From Deltaproteobacteria bacterium (GTDB lineage Bacteria; Desulfobacterota; Desulfobaccia; Desulfobaccales; 0-14-0-80-60-11), in NCBI GenBank assembly GCA_021813445.1, contig JAKAKP010000147.1:1-64000 (forward strand): 64,000 nucleotides of DNA, written 5' to 3'. Made by a program: the position numbers and the translations under genes. The notes beneath the pieces were generated by a model. The model did no database searches, was not told the origin of the DNA, and saw only the letters and a program-made list of their open reading frames with translations. Positions 1-9,608 of the stretch are shown piece after piece (position 1 is the first letter of the stretch; each line of letters opens with the position of its first letter).

Positions 1-613
1 GCCCCCCGGGCCCCCCCGGGCCGGGGGCGGACCGGGGCCCCGCCCCGCCATCAACTGGTTTCCAAGGACGTTTCTTCTCGTCTTTTCGGTGCGCGAGGAG
101 CGCTACGAAGGCCACTTTCAGAGTAGGATAACGGAGAGATTCTGCACTCCGCGGCGCACCGTTCAGAATGACAGTAACAGTATAGGAGAAGCGATATCGT
201 GCCGCAACTGTGCCGCTTTGAGGTACTCCTGATTTCAGGATAAGACTCTGGTTTTGCAGATGATTTCGCCAAATGACGGGAAGGTTGCGGAAAGGGGGCA
301 TCGAGGGTTGTGCCTCAATGAATGGCGGAGGCGTTCCTGGAGGGACAGTCGGCGGAGGGACTCCCGGAGGCAGCCGAGGGCGACATGGAGGGAGTGGAAA
401 TCGGTGGCATTGGGAAAAAGCCGGTCCTGACGGATGGACAAAAAGTCAAACTGGCTTATCACCATCGGGCCTGGACCTGGTGCACCGGGGCCAGCTCGAT
501 TAAGCCATCGCCACGTACCAGTTGTCCTGGCTCAGGTCTATGCCATTGAAGAGAGTCCGGGAGTCCCGCCAGGAGCAGGTCTGCCCCCAGGAGGCCGACA
601 AATAGCTGAGGGG
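1..613. other. No supportable gene; low-complexity edge and intergenic DNA
   Basis: The first 50 bases are almost pure G and C. Around positions 140-175 there is a stretch of the 'cattctgaac...agaatctc' type, resembling a dispersed intergenic repeat; a related stretch lies near 57205-57240. Short open frames here have no recognisable domain, no consistent ribosome binding site and overlap one another in several frames, so I call none of them. Confidence 0.5.
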
Positions 614-1057
614 TTATTTCTTAACATATTGCTGCAAATTTCTCATAACTTCCTTGGCGTCATAGGCATTTAATTGATCCTCCGGTTTTTTTCCATGAAA
701 TACCTTGATTGTTTTGGAAAAAGAGGGGTCCATGGCGGTAATGTATGCCCCGGAAACTTGTCCGGACTCCTGATTATCAAGAACGATAAAATAATCATAA
801 CCATGCTGCTGGGTAAATTCAGCGCAGCGATATAGAATATAATTAGCTAGGGTATCGTAACTTGTAAAGGGATTGGCTTTGAATGATATACGATAAGTAT
901 TTTGGTCTATTTGCGTTTCTTTATAGCCCCCTGCTAAATTACTGGAGTGATATCCGGTGCCCAGGAAGCCGAGTGAATGATATCCCGCGGCACAGCCATT
1001 AAGATTGATTATTAAGCCAATGAATAATGCCAGCCGGATAATACCTCTCTTTTTCAT
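614..1057 (-). CDS. CC0125/CC1285-type lipoprotein
   Basis: A 147-residue protein with a short positive N-terminus, a hydrophobic segment (about 8-20) and a lipobox ending in the Cys of LNGCAAG, so a lipid-anchored envelope protein. The middle carries the pattern of this family: GGYKETQIDQNTYRISFKAN, then YRCAEFTQQHGYDYFIV. No enzymatic role is known for the family and none is visible. It lies downstream of the RND efflux genes on the same strand, about 65 bases away, and may be the last gene of that operon or a separate unit. Confidence 0.75.
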   Translation of the reverse strand: MKKRGIIRLALFIGLIINLNGCAAGYHSLGFLGTGYHSSNLAGGYKETQIDQNTYRISFKANPFTSYDTLANYILYRCAEFTQQHGYDYFIVLDNQESGQVSGAYITAMDPSFSKTIKVFHGKKPEDQLNAYDAKEVMRNLQQYVKK

Positions 1058-1121
1058 ATCTGTTTCCCTCTGCTTGATTTATTGATGATAATCTCTAGTC
1101 GTTATGAGAATATCATTCTTC

Positions 1122-4100
1122 TTAAGCTCTTTTACTAAGAGTTATGAGTAACAGGGGTAGGACGATCAATACCAGCGGCAACTGGATGGCCAATCCCGAG
1201 ATGATGGCGATGGCCAGAGGTTGTTGCATGGCTGCGCCCTGGCCGATTCCCAGGGCCAGCGGCGTCAGAGCCAGGATGGCCGCCAGGGTGGACATGGCAA
1301 TGGGCCGCATCCGGTTTTTCCCGGCCAAAATCAAGGCGGTATGCCGATCCAGGTCCCGGGGTAAGGCATGGTATTCGGAGAAGTAAAAGATGGCCACTTC
1401 GGTGACGATACCCACGATCATGGTCAGGCCCATCATGGAGGAGATGTTCAACTCCGTGCCGGTGAGCCAGAGGCCGATAAATACGGCGCTGAGAGCCAGA
1501 AGCGTGGTGCCCAGAATGGCGATGGCGCCCAGGAAGCGTTCATAAAGAAACAGCAGCAAGGCAAAGACCAGGACCACCGCGGCCGCAAATACCACCAAAA
1601 GACCGGCAAAAGCAATCTGCTGCTGGGCATAGAGGCCGCCCAAGCGGAAGTACACGCCAGCCGGAAGCAGGCCCGGCTGCCCCAGTGCGGCTTTCACGTC
1701 CCGGATCACCGAACCCAGATCCCGGCCGCTGATCCGCCCGGTGACCGCCACCATCCGCTTCAGATTGTCCCGGGTGATCTGGGGTTGGCCGGTGATCACG
1801 GTGAGCTTGGCGATGCGCCGGAGGGGGAAGAAGTGCCCGTCCGGAGCCCGCAGATGCAAACGTTCCAGGTCGCGGGCGGTGCGGCGGCTCCCGGGGGGCG
1901 TCCAGACCCGCACCCCCACCATTTTCGGGCCTTGTTGAATCTGGGTGGTGACCACGCCGGTCATAAAATCGGCCACCATGCAGGTAACCTCATCGGGGTT
2001 GACTCCCTCCAAGGAAGCCTTATCCCGGTTCACTCGGATATCCAGGGCGTCTCCCGCCAGGACGATGCCGTCCGTGACATCCACTACCCCGGGAATCTTG
2101 CTGATGGCGGCGGCCACCCGGGGGGCCAGTTTTTGCAGGAGGCCGCCGCGGTCGGAAAAGATTTTGATCTCGATGGGCTGGGGCACTGCGGTCAGATCAC
2201 CGATCAAATCTTCCATCAATTGGGCCATTTCCACATGCAGACCAGGGACCGCTTGTTCGACGCGCCGCCGCACCTCGTCCATGACGGTTTCAATGGGTTT
2301 GCGAGGGAAAGGTTTGAGGCGGACAAAGAAATCCCCTTCATTGGCCTCGGTGAGGCCGACGCTGCCCAGCCCCAGGCCGGTGCGCCGGGAATAGGTGTCC
2401 ACCTCCGGGATTTTCTGCAAGATCGCCTCCACCTGGCGGCACAGGCGGTCGGTCTCGATAAGGGAAGTGCCGGGCGGGGCATGGTAATCGATGACGAAAC
2501 CGCCCTCGTCCATCTTGGGCATAAAACCGGAACCCAGGTGCTGATAAGCCAGCCAGCCTAAGGCCAGCAGGGGCACAATGCCCAGCAGGACCAGCCAGCG
2601 GCGTTTAAGAAGACGGTCCATCAAGGCGTCATAGGCCAGGTAGCAGCGCATGGTCCAGACGCCGCCGTCCTCGTGCCTGGCATCCTCGGGCCGCAGCAGG
2701 TGCGCGGCCAGAAGCGGCACGGCCAGCCAGGCCATCAGAAAGGAGATGATCAGGCTGGCCGCCATGGTCAGGGAGAGGGACTTGAAAAAGGCGCCGGTGA
2801 CCCCGGAGAGAAAGGCCATGGGGGTAAAGATGATGATGGTGGCTGCCGACGATCCCGACAGGGGTTGGAAGAATTCCTGCATCGCCGCCATGACGCTTAC
2901 GCGGTGGTGTGCCTCTGATTGGCGCAACCGCCGCACGATCTGCTCTTCCATGACGATCATGTCGTCGATGATCAGCCCCACCGCCGCGGCCATGCCCCCC
3001 AGGGTCATGATGTTAAAGCTCAGGTGCAGCACGTAGAGGAGCAGGATGGCGGCCCCCAGGACGCAAGGCACAATGACCGCGGCAATGAAGGTCATGCGCA
3101 GATTACGCAGAAAGAGCCAGAGAATCAGGACCGCGCAAAGGACGCCGATGAGGATGGCGTCCCGGACGCTGCCCGCGGACGCCAGGATCAACCGGCTCTG
3201 GTCGTACCAGTTGGCGATGGTGACCCCCGCCGGCAGGTGGGGGCGGAAGCCGGCCAGCTCCTGCTTGATATCCCTGGCGATCTGCACCGTGTTGCCGCCG
3301 GGTTGCTGATAGACTTGAAAGATTACGGCGTCGCGGCCGTCGGCGGTGACCCTGGTCCATTGAGGAGCCGTGGCCGCAGTGACCCGGGCGATATCCTCCA
3401 GGCGCACCAGGCCATCTTTGCCTGAGCGCAGGATAGTCTGGCCGATTTGTTTCAGATTGTGAAAGCGGGTGTCGGAAACCACCAGGTAGAGTTTATAATG
3501 GTCTTCCAGACGGCCCACGGCGGTGATAATATTGGCGGCGGAAACGGCCTTGGCGACTTCGTCCAGGGAGAGATGAAAGCTGGCCAACCGGGCCGGATCG
3601 ACCACCACGTGGTATTCCAACCGGGCCCCGCCCCCCACCCCCACCCGGGACACGCCGGGCACTGCGGAAAGCAAAGGCCGCAATTGATACAGGGCGATGT
3701 CCCGCAACTCCACCAAGGAATGAGTCTTCGAGGTCAGGCTGTAGGCCAGCACCGGGAAAACCGTGGGGTCCATGCGCCGCACCCGGAAAGCGGTGCCGGC
3801 AGGCAGCGCAGCCCTTACCTGATTAATGGCCGATTCCACCTGGAGCATGGCAGCCATCATGTCCTGGCCCCAGTTGAAATTAACCGAGATGTCGGCGCTG
3901 CCCCGGCTGGTGGTAGAGCGGATCTCCCCCACGCCGGGAACGGCGCGGATGGCCTCTTCCACCGGATAGGTGACCTCCACGGCCATTCTCTCGGCGGGCC
4001 GGTCCCCTGCGTCCAGGCTCACTTCGAGGCGGGGGAAATTGACCCGGGGAAAGAGGGCCACCGGCAGGCTGAAACTGCTGACCAAGCCGCCCACGGCCAT

Positions 4101-4160
4101 AACCGCCACCAGGAAGAGGATGGAACGGCGGTGCGCTTGAACCCACTCGGTTACCGTCAC
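1122..4160 (-). CDS. RND-family efflux permease
   Basis: A 1012-residue inner-membrane transporter, full length for AcrB-type RND pumps, expected to use the proton gradient. The first membrane helix is at about 13-33, followed by a large periplasmic loop, a TM bundle from about 330 and a second half with the same layout. The transmembrane proton-relay motif reads GLIIDDMIVMEE with the acidic pair at 399-400, as in drug/organic RND pumps rather than CusA-type metal pumps. Translation starts at GTG, whose first bases overlap the adaptor gene's TGA (GTGA), so the two are translationally coupled. Together with the adaptor and outer-membrane factor upstream it forms a tripartite pump. Substrate unknown. 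Confidence 0.9.
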   Translation of the reverse strand: MTVTEWVQAHRRSILFLVAVMAVGGLVSSFSLPVALFPRVNFPRLEVSLDAGDRPAERMAVEVTYPVEEAIRAVPGVGEIRSTTSRGSADISVNFNWGQDMMAAMLQVESAINQVRAALPAGTAFRVRRMDPTVFPVLAYSLTSKTHSLVELRDIALYQLRPLLSAVPGVSRVGVGGGARLEYHVVVDPARLASFHLSLDEVAKAVSAANIITAVGRLEDHYKLYLVVSDTRFHNLKQIGQTILRSGKDGLVRLEDIARVTAATAPQWTRVTADGRDAVIFQVYQQPGGNTVQIARDIKQELAGFRPHLPAGVTIANWYDQSRLILASAGSVRDAILIGVLCAVLILWLFLRNLRMTFIAAVIVPCVLGAAILLLYVLHLSFNIMTLGGMAAAVGLIIDDMIVMEEQIVRRLRQSEAHHRVSVMAAMQEFFQPLSGSSAATIIIFTPMAFLSGVTGAFFKSLSLTMAASLIISFLMAWLAVPLLAAHLLRPEDARHEDGGVWTMRCYLAYDALMDRLLKRRWLVLLGIVPLLALGWLAYQHLGSGFMPKMDEGGFVIDYHAPPGTSLIETDRLCRQVEAILQKIPEVDTYSRRTGLGLGSVGLTEANEGDFFVRLKPFPRKPIETVMDEVRRRVEQAVPGLHVEMAQLMEDLIGDLTAVPQPIEIKIFSDRGGLLQKLAPRVAAAISKIPGVVDVTDGIVLAGDALDIRVNRDKASLEGVNPDEVTCMVADFMTGVVTTQIQQGPKMVGVRVWTPPGSRRTARDLERLHLRAPDGHFFPLRRIAKLTVITGQPQITRDNLKRMVAVTGRISGRDLGSVIRDVKAALGQPGLLPAGVYFRLGGLYAQQQIAFAGLLVVFAAAVVLVFALLLFLYERFLGAIAILGTTLLALSAVFIGLWLTGTELNISSMMGLTMIVGIVTEVAIFYFSEYHALPRDLDRHTALILAGKNRMRPIAMSTLAAILALTPLALGIGQGAAMQQPLAIAIISGLAIQLPLVLIVLPLLLITLSKRA

Positions 4161-5236
4161 GGCCCCGGCTCCACTTTCACTTTCATGCCATCTTTGAGTT
4201 CGTAATTACCCAGCACCACCACCGGCTCCCCGGGCCTCAAGCCGGTCCCTTTGACTTCCACTTCCCGGTCGTTCCCCGGCCCCAGCTCCACCAAATGCTT
4301 CACTGCCGCACCATTATTTAAGGTGAACAGACTATGGCTGCGGCCTTCCGGAAGGACGGCGGCGCGGGGCACAATTAATCCATGGACGGCAGCTACGGCT
4401 ATTTCCCCGGAGATGGACTCTCCCAACAGGAAATTCGTGGCGGCCGGCAGAGAGACGAAGACGTCCACCAGGTGCGTGGCCGGATTGACGCCGTAGGAGA
4501 CCTTACGGATATGACCGGTAACCCGCGGAGTCCCAGGGACATTCACCCTGGTCAAGGACACCGGCTGGCGGGGCGCCACCCGGTTGATGGCATCCGCTTC
4601 CAGCCCCAGCCGCACTTCCAGGCGATTTTGCGCCACGATTTCCAGCAAGGGGTTGCCGGCCGGAACAATGGCCCCTTCCTGGGCGAACACTTTCTTAATT
4701 AAACCTCCCACATCGGCATGAATGATGCGGGGAGCCCCAACGCCGCGCTTTTTCAGGCTCTCCAGGCGGGATTGGGCCTGTTGCAAGGCCTGTTTGGCCT
4801 GGAGCACCTGGTCATTGGTGGCCAGCTTCAGTTCAAACTTGCGTTCCATATAGCCCAGGCTTTGCCTGGCCAGGTCATACGCCTGGCCGGCCTGCTCCAG
4901 TTGCAGGGCGGTATCGGGGCTGGGCTTAATCTCCAGGAGATCGTTGCCCTTGGAAACCTTCTGACCCTGGTTGACCATGATCCGCACCACCTGGCTCTCA
5001 AACGGCACGGACACGGTCTGCACCGCGCCCGGGGCCGGGATGACTGTGCCGTAGGCGGCGATATATTCATTAATGGTTCCTTCCCTGATGGGCGCGGTCC
5101 GCACCTGGGCCACCGGCCCCGCGGCTTTGCCGGCGGCTTCCCGGCCCGGCCCTCTCGCCTGGCGCCAGCGCCAGAGGCCCACCGCCAGGAGCAGCAAAAT
5201 TATGGCCAAGATAGCAAAGGTTCTTCCCCGTTTCAT
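4157..5236 (-). CDS. RND periplasmic adaptor (membrane fusion protein)
   Basis: A 359-residue HlyD/AcrA-type adaptor: an N-terminal anchor helix (about 8-23), a barrel-sandwich half with FESQVVRIMVNQGQKV at about 70-90, a coiled-coil hairpin rich in Gln, Leu and Ala (about 108-150), then lipoyl and beta-barrel domains ending in a membrane-proximal domain. It links the RND permease to the TolC-like channel. Its ATG overlaps the stop of the TolC gene by one base (TAATG) and its TGA overlaps the permease GTG, so all three are coupled. Confidence 0.88.
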   Translation of the reverse strand: MKRGRTFAILAIILLLLAVGLWRWRQARGPGREAAGKAAGPVAQVRTAPIREGTINEYIAAYGTVIPAPGAVQTVSVPFESQVVRIMVNQGQKVSKGNDLLEIKPSPDTALQLEQAGQAYDLARQSLGYMERKFELKLATNDQVLQAKQALQQAQSRLESLKKRGVGAPRIIHADVGGLIKKVFAQEGAIVPAGNPLLEIVAQNRLEVRLGLEADAINRVAPRQPVSLTRVNVPGTPRVTGHIRKVSYGVNPATHLVDVFVSLPAATNFLLGESISGEIAVAAVHGLIVPRAAVLPEGRSHSLFTLNNGAAVKHLVELGPGNDREVEVKGTGLRPGEPVVVLGNYELKDGMKVKVEPGP

Positions 5237-6606
5237 TATGGCACCGCCTTGTTGGTTCCGTCTCCCAGGTACTCGCCCGCGGCGATTTCCAGGGCAATGC
5301 GCTGGTCGGCCAGATTCCGCTTCAGTTTGAGCAGCTCCAACTGCCGGGCGATCAGCTCGTCCCGGGCGTTGTAGTAGCTGATGACATCGGCGTTGCCCTC
5401 CAACAGGGCGTGGTGGTAGGTCTGCACCAGGTTGCTCAGGGTGGGGATGGATTGTTCCGTGGTTTTGATCTGCCGGCTCAGTGCGGCCATATCGGCCAGG
5501 AGCCGCGCGACGTCGGCCCGGGCGGTAAAAAGCCGGCTGACGTATTCGTCAAAGAGCCTTTGCCGGGTCGCCTTTTCCATGGCGATACGTCCCTGGTTGC
5601 GGTCAAAGATGGGCAGATCGATGGTCACTGCAAAACCGGTGGTAATAACGTGAGTGGTGTCGCTGGCATGGGCAAAGCCGATATTGATTTTGGGAACCTG
5701 GGCCAGAATCGCCGCCCGGAGGCGCTCTTCCTGGCTCTGATAGCCCATCTTCAGGGCCAGCAGGTCCAAGCGCCGTTCCTCCAGGTTCCGGCTGATATCC
5801 TGCAAGGAAGGAAGCGTCTGCGGCGAAGGAGGGTCCAGGTGCGCCGCCAGGGGCACTTGCTGCTCGGGCGGCAAGCCCAAGGTCCGGTTCAGGGCCAGGC
5901 GCTCCTGCTCCCCCTGCTGCTCGATGGTCTGCACCTGGAGGTGGACCTTTTGCAAGGACGCCTGGGCCGCGGACAGGTTGATAATGGTGACATAGCCCAG
6001 GTCCAGGGCGCGTTTGACCGTGGCGGCATTATCTTCCAAGCCCTTTTCTTCGTCTCTGGCCACCGTTAGTTGCCGGTCCAGGAGGGCCAGTCGGTATACC
6101 TGCAGCCGGGCCGCCTGGGCTATCTGCCATTCCTGCCAGGCCACGTCCAGGTCCACTGCCGCGGCCTGTTTCCGGGCCGCGGCCATTTTGGCGCTCCGGG
6201 TCAGGAGAGAAACAATATCCCAACTCAATCCCAGGCCGTAGCCCTTGACGGTCCCCTGGGTGGCCCCGGCCATGGGGATATCTAGGCTATAAGAGAACTG
6301 AGGGTTGGGCAGAATCCCCGCCTGGAGGAGCTGGGCCTGGGCCAGGCCCTTCTGGTCCCGCAGGGCCCGGAGCTGCGGGTTGACGATCACCGCCAGGATA
6401 GCCGCCTCGTCCGGTGAAAGCCCGTCCCGCAGATCGAAGTTTACCGGCCGCAGCAGGGGATGGTGACTCTGGGAGGCCTGAAGGGCAACCATCTCCAAGG
6501 CCGGCGGCGTCAAGGCCCGGTCCACCGCGGTCTTATCGAGCGGCATCGGGTGGTAGGTAGCGCAGCCGCTGAGCATCAGGATCAGGAACAGGAGTAATTT
6601 GCTCAT
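5236..6606 (-). CDS. TolC-family outer-membrane efflux lipoprotein
   Basis: An outer-membrane factor of about 456 residues from the chosen start. The frame is open further upstream (to a TTG at 6663), but the ATG at 6606 gives a proper lipoprotein signal: MSKLLLFLILMLSGCATYHP, with Cys as the lipidation site. Two long helical repeats of the OEP family follow, e.g. PNPQFSYSLDIPM in the first and NIGFAHASDT in the second. It provides the exit duct for the adaptor and RND permease encoded directly downstream. Confidence 0.85.
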   Translation of the reverse strand: MSKLLLFLILMLSGCATYHPMPLDKTAVDRALTPPALEMVALQASQSHHPLLRPVNFDLRDGLSPDEAAILAVIVNPQLRALRDQKGLAQAQLLQAGILPNPQFSYSLDIPMAGATQGTVKGYGLGLSWDIVSLLTRSAKMAAARKQAAAVDLDVAWQEWQIAQAARLQVYRLALLDRQLTVARDEEKGLEDNAATVKRALDLGYVTIINLSAAQASLQKVHLQVQTIEQQGEQERLALNRTLGLPPEQQVPLAAHLDPPSPQTLPSLQDISRNLEERRLDLLALKMGYQSQEERLRAAILAQVPKINIGFAHASDTTHVITTGFAVTIDLPIFDRNQGRIAMEKATRQRLFDEYVSRLFTARADVARLLADMAALSRQIKTTEQSIPTLSNLVQTYHHALLEGNADVISYYNARDELIARQLELLKLKRNLADQRIALEIAAGEYLGDGTNKAVP

Positions 6607-6689
6607 ATCAAAACCGATTAAAGAGCTACGCCATATCCAAAAACGCACGTGCATCCGCCGCAATTATGATGTTCCCCATCATTTCAGCC

Positions 6690-7262
6690 TCATTCCTCCT
6701 CTTTCTGTTTATGATAGGAACGAAAGCTATAAAAAACCATCCCTCCCCAGAGAAGCAGAATAAACAAGGGTTCCCCCAGGGCCACCGGCAACACCCGGCC
6801 GGCGATCAGGGTCGCTTTCGGTTGCACCTCAAAAGGCACCAGATCGCTGACGATGGGCCGGTTTTCCCGGGGGTCCACCACGGTCAGAGCCACTCCGTAT
6901 TTGCCCGCGGCGATGAGGCGCATGCCCCAGGGGCGATAATCCGAAGCGCCTGGATTCAACCGGTCCAAGCGCAGCGCCTTCTGGGCCGACCAGTCCTCCA
7001 GGTCCACCGGATGTTCATCGCCGGGCGCCAGGGATACCAGGGAGAGGTAGACCACCAGCCCCTGCGCCGGCTGCCGGCCGAGGTTGGTAACCACCCCGAG
7101 AAAATTGGGGGTGTCTCCCATCTGCAAGCCCCCCGCCGGGGGGTGCAAGGTCACTTTAAGAGCCGGACCATCGCCGGCCGCGGCCGGGGCCGCGCTGGCA
7201 GCCAGCCAGACACCGGCTGCCAACATGATCAGGGCCAAGTTCTTCCAGACTGGAAATTTCAT
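6690..7262 (-). CDS. Membrane-anchored periplasmic protein of an ABC export operon
   Basis: A 190-residue protein with a cleavable-looking signal peptide (AAGVWLAASAAPAAA), a beta-rich extracytoplasmic domain of CARDB/Ig-like appearance (VTLHPPAGG ... GVVTNLGRQPAQGLVVYLSL) and a C-terminal membrane helix (about 160-180) followed by a charged tail. Its ATG overlaps the ABC permease stop (ATGA), so it belongs to that transporter. I do not recognise a named family; the fold suggests a binding or accessory subunit facing the periplasm. Confidence 0.7.
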   Translation of the reverse strand: MKFPVWKNLALIMLAAGVWLAASAAPAAAGDGPALKVTLHPPAGGLQMGDTPNFLGVVTNLGRQPAQGLVVYLSLVSLAPGDEHPVDLEDWSAQKALRLDRLNPGASDYRPWGMRLIAAGKYGVALTVVDPRENRPIVSDLVPFEVQPKATLIAGRVLPVALGEPLFILLLWGGMVFYSFRSYHKQKEEE

Positions 7263-8011
7263 GGCTCAAGCCTCCTGGTAGCCGACCGCAAGAACCAGAG
7301 GACGGCCAGGGAATAGCAGCCCATGATGGTCAGCCGGGCAAGTTGCCAGGACAGTCCCTGGCTGTCGATGATGACGCTGTCCAGGGTGTTCAAGGCCGCC
7401 GCCAGGGGGTTGGCCAGATCCAGCATCCGCCCTACGGCGCTCTGCCTGAGGGAGGGTCCCAGGACCATGGGGCTGCCCAGGAGCAGCAGGGCGGCCAATC
7501 CCAGGGACAGAACACTTTTGAAGCTCCTCATTTTCGCTGACAGGGCCAGGGCCGCGCCTCCGAACAAAAGCACCATTAAGGTTCCGGTAAGGAACAGGTA
7601 TTGCACTGCGGGCAGGAGATTTTGCCCGGCGCTGCCCACCGCCCAAACGTAAGGGAGCGCCAAAATAAAAAGAGCCAGCCAGGAACACAACAGGCCGCAC
7701 AGCTTGGCCGCGGCCAAGCCGCGCCCGGTAATGGGGGCCAGCAAGAGTGGTTCCAGGGTCTCCCGGTCCCGCTCCCCGGCAAAACCGTCGCTGCCCCGGA
7801 TCACCGCCACCAAAGCCGCCAGGGCGATAACGATGCCGGCCATCAGATAAACCGCCTGGGCGTTATCCAGCAAGCTCAGCTCGGTATTGCTGACCAGCAG
7901 GACGGCAAAGGCGCTCAGGACCAGGGCGGCCAGCAACAGGAAAACTCCTCCCCGGCTGGCCTTGAAGTCCTCCTGAAATTCCCGCTTGATCAAGGGGAGC
8001 AAGGCATTCAC
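7259..8011 (-). CDS. ABC-2 type transporter permease
   Basis: A 250-residue integral membrane protein with about six hydrophobic segments and the ABC-2/NosY arrangement: a first helix near 24-44, the amphipathic FAGERDRETLEPLLLAPI segment at about 96-113 typical of this class, and further helices to the C-terminus. Start and stop overlap the ATPase gene and the anchored-protein gene by four bases each. It forms the membrane channel of an exporter driven by the neighbouring ATPase. Confidence 0.85.
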   Translation of the reverse strand: MNALLPLIKREFQEDFKASRGGVFLLLAALVLSAFAVLLVSNTELSLLDNAQAVYLMAGIVIALAALVAVIRGSDGFAGERDRETLEPLLLAPITGRGLAAAKLCGLLCSWLALFILALPYVWAVGSAGQNLLPAVQYLFLTGTLMVLLFGGAALALSAKMRSFKSVLSLGLAALLLLGSPMVLGPSLRQSAVGRMLDLANPLAAALNTLDSVIIDSQGLSWQLARLTIMGCYSLAVLWFLRSATRRLEP

Positions 8012-8913
8012 ACCGCACCTCCCATAGTATGGTCCAGATAGAGATCTTCGAGGCCGCCGGAGACCGCCGTGGCCTCAATAATCGGGAGTCCGCCCAAAAC
8101 CAGGGTCTTAATGGCTTCTGCAGGCGAGCCATCTTCTATCCTGCAAGTGATCCAACTATCCTGGCGCTCCAGTAAAGCCACACCGGGGAAATTCCAGGGT
8201 GAGGGAACCTCATTACCGTCCCCCAGGTGAAAGCGATAGCGCTTCCCCTGGGCGGCCTCTAAATGCACCGGTCCTTCATACTGCACCTGGCCGTGATCCA
8301 GGATGGCGATGCGGTTGCACAACCGCTCCACGTCGTCCAGGATATGGGTGGAAATCATAATAGTCAGTCTTTTCTGCCGGTTAAGTTGTAAGAGGAGATC
8401 ATGAATCTCCCGGCGTCCCCGGGGGTCCAGGCCATTGGTAGGCTCATCCAGAAAGAGAACTTCCGGGTCATTGATCATGGCCCGGGCAATACCCAGGCGC
8501 TGTTTCATACCCCGGGAGAAGGTCCGGACAGGGCGGGGATCATCAGGGTCCAGCCCCACCTGCCGCATCCGGGCGCGGCAATCGCCGCCGGAACCCATGC
8601 CGTAAAGTTCTGCGAAAAAGTCCAAGTAGGGCCTGGCCGGCATCCAGCCATACAGACCGTGGGATTCCGGCAAGGCATTGACCCGCCGCCGCAGCGCCGG
8701 GCCGGAGGTTGCCGGGTCCAGGCCCAACACGCTGACCTTGCCTCTCTCCCGGGAAATAATTCCCAGGAGAATGCGCAGCGTGGTGGTCTTGCCGGAGCCG
8801 TTGGGCCCCAGGAAGCCGTAAATATCTCCCCGGTTCACCTTCATGGAAACGCGGTGCAGCACCGGTCGGCCGTCAAAGCTCTTTTGCAACTCTTGAATCT
8901 CTATGGCAGGCAT
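8008..8913 (-). CDS. ABC transporter ATP-binding protein
   Basis: A 301-residue cytoplasmic ATPase of the ABC-2 exporter type. Visible motifs: Walker A GPNGSGKTTT (about 37-46), signature FSRGMKQRLGIARAM, Walker B VLFLDEPTNGLD, and the switch His in ISTHILDD. About 80 residues follow the ATPase core, as in CcmA/NosF-like members. It pairs with the permease (7259-8011), its gene overlapping that gene by four bases. Substrate cannot be told from sequence. Confidence 0.9.
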   Translation of the reverse strand: MPAIEIQELQKSFDGRPVLHRVSMKVNRGDIYGFLGPNGSGKTTTLRILLGIISRERGKVSVLGLDPATSGPALRRRVNALPESHGLYGWMPARPYLDFFAELYGMGSGGDCRARMRQVGLDPDDPRPVRTFSRGMKQRLGIARAMINDPEVLFLDEPTNGLDPRGRREIHDLLLQLNRQKRLTIMISTHILDDVERLCNRIAILDHGQVQYEGPVHLEAAQGKRYRFHLGDGNEVPSPWNFPGVALLERQDSWITCRIEDGSPAEAIKTLVLGGLPIIEATAVSGGLEDLYLDHTMGGAV

Positions 8914-8975
8914 GGCAACCTCTGCAAAGATTACCGGGGGCTTAAGATCATCCTGAGCCCCCGGAAGGTTGGAGG

Positions 8976-9389
8976 TTAGTCTTCTTCATCACGTCCTTCG
9001 CGGCCTTCGTGCCCTTCTTTGCCGGCCGGCTCCTGGTGGAGGATGCTGCCGTTGCCGGCATCAACTTTCACATCCATGCCGTTGCTCAGGTCAACGCTGT
9101 ACATCAGGCAGCCGTTTTCGTTGTCCAGTTCCACTTTTTTCACCTGGGCGCCGGGAAAGGCGGCTTGGGCCGCGGCCATGGCCTGATCGGCCTTGATCTT
9201 GGCCAGGGTGGACAGGTCCGCGGGTTCAGGTTGCGGCACTTTGATGCTGCAGGTGTAGGCCGGTACCTGTTTCTGGCCCTGTTGCTGGGCGCCACCCGGA
9301 GCCGCAGCCCAGGCTACCTGGCCGGCGGCTTCGGCTAACAACAGGGCCAGGGCCAGGCTTGCTCCCTTCCAAAAGGCACTGTTTTTCAT
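8976..9389 (-). CDS. Secreted PepSY-domain protein
   Basis: A 137-residue secreted protein from ATG 9389; GGAGG sits eight bases upstream of this ATG, whereas an in-frame GTG three codons earlier is too close to it. A signal peptide (about 1-29) is followed by a PepSY-like unit: IKADQAMAAAQAAFPGAQVKKVELDNENG, with a second strand pair LMYSVDLSN and VKVDAGNGSILHQE. The tail is rich in Glu, Gly and Asp. PepSY proteins are often paired with sensor kinases and membrane reductases; here one lies between a two-component system and an ABC exporter. Confidence 0.8.
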   Translation of the reverse strand: MKNSAFWKGASLALALLLAEAAGQVAWAAAPGGAQQQGQKQVPAYTCSIKVPQPEPADLSTLAKIKADQAMAAAQAAFPGAQVKKVELDNENGCLMYSVDLSNGMDVKVDAGNGSILHQEPAGKEGHEGREGRDEED

Positions 9390-9608
9390 ATCTCGCACCT
9401 CCTTTTTGCAATCATCATAAGCAAACAGGATTGCCGGAACCTTTCCCTAAGATTACAAATAAGTAATGATGGCGTTTGCCGGTGGAAAGAAATAAAGGCT
9501 ATATTTCTAAGCGGTTGCCGTAAAAAGCGCAAGGGGCCGGAAACTTTGACGCTTCCGGCCCCCTGGATTGAGAAGATGGCTATTGGCCATAGGCGAAGCC
9601 CCCGACAG

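Noticed and set aside
1368-2561. Long plus-strand open frame (397 codons) opposite the RND permease
   Set aside because: Composition (His, Gly, Gln rich) is the antisense shadow of a GC-rich membrane protein; the minus strand carries full RND homology.
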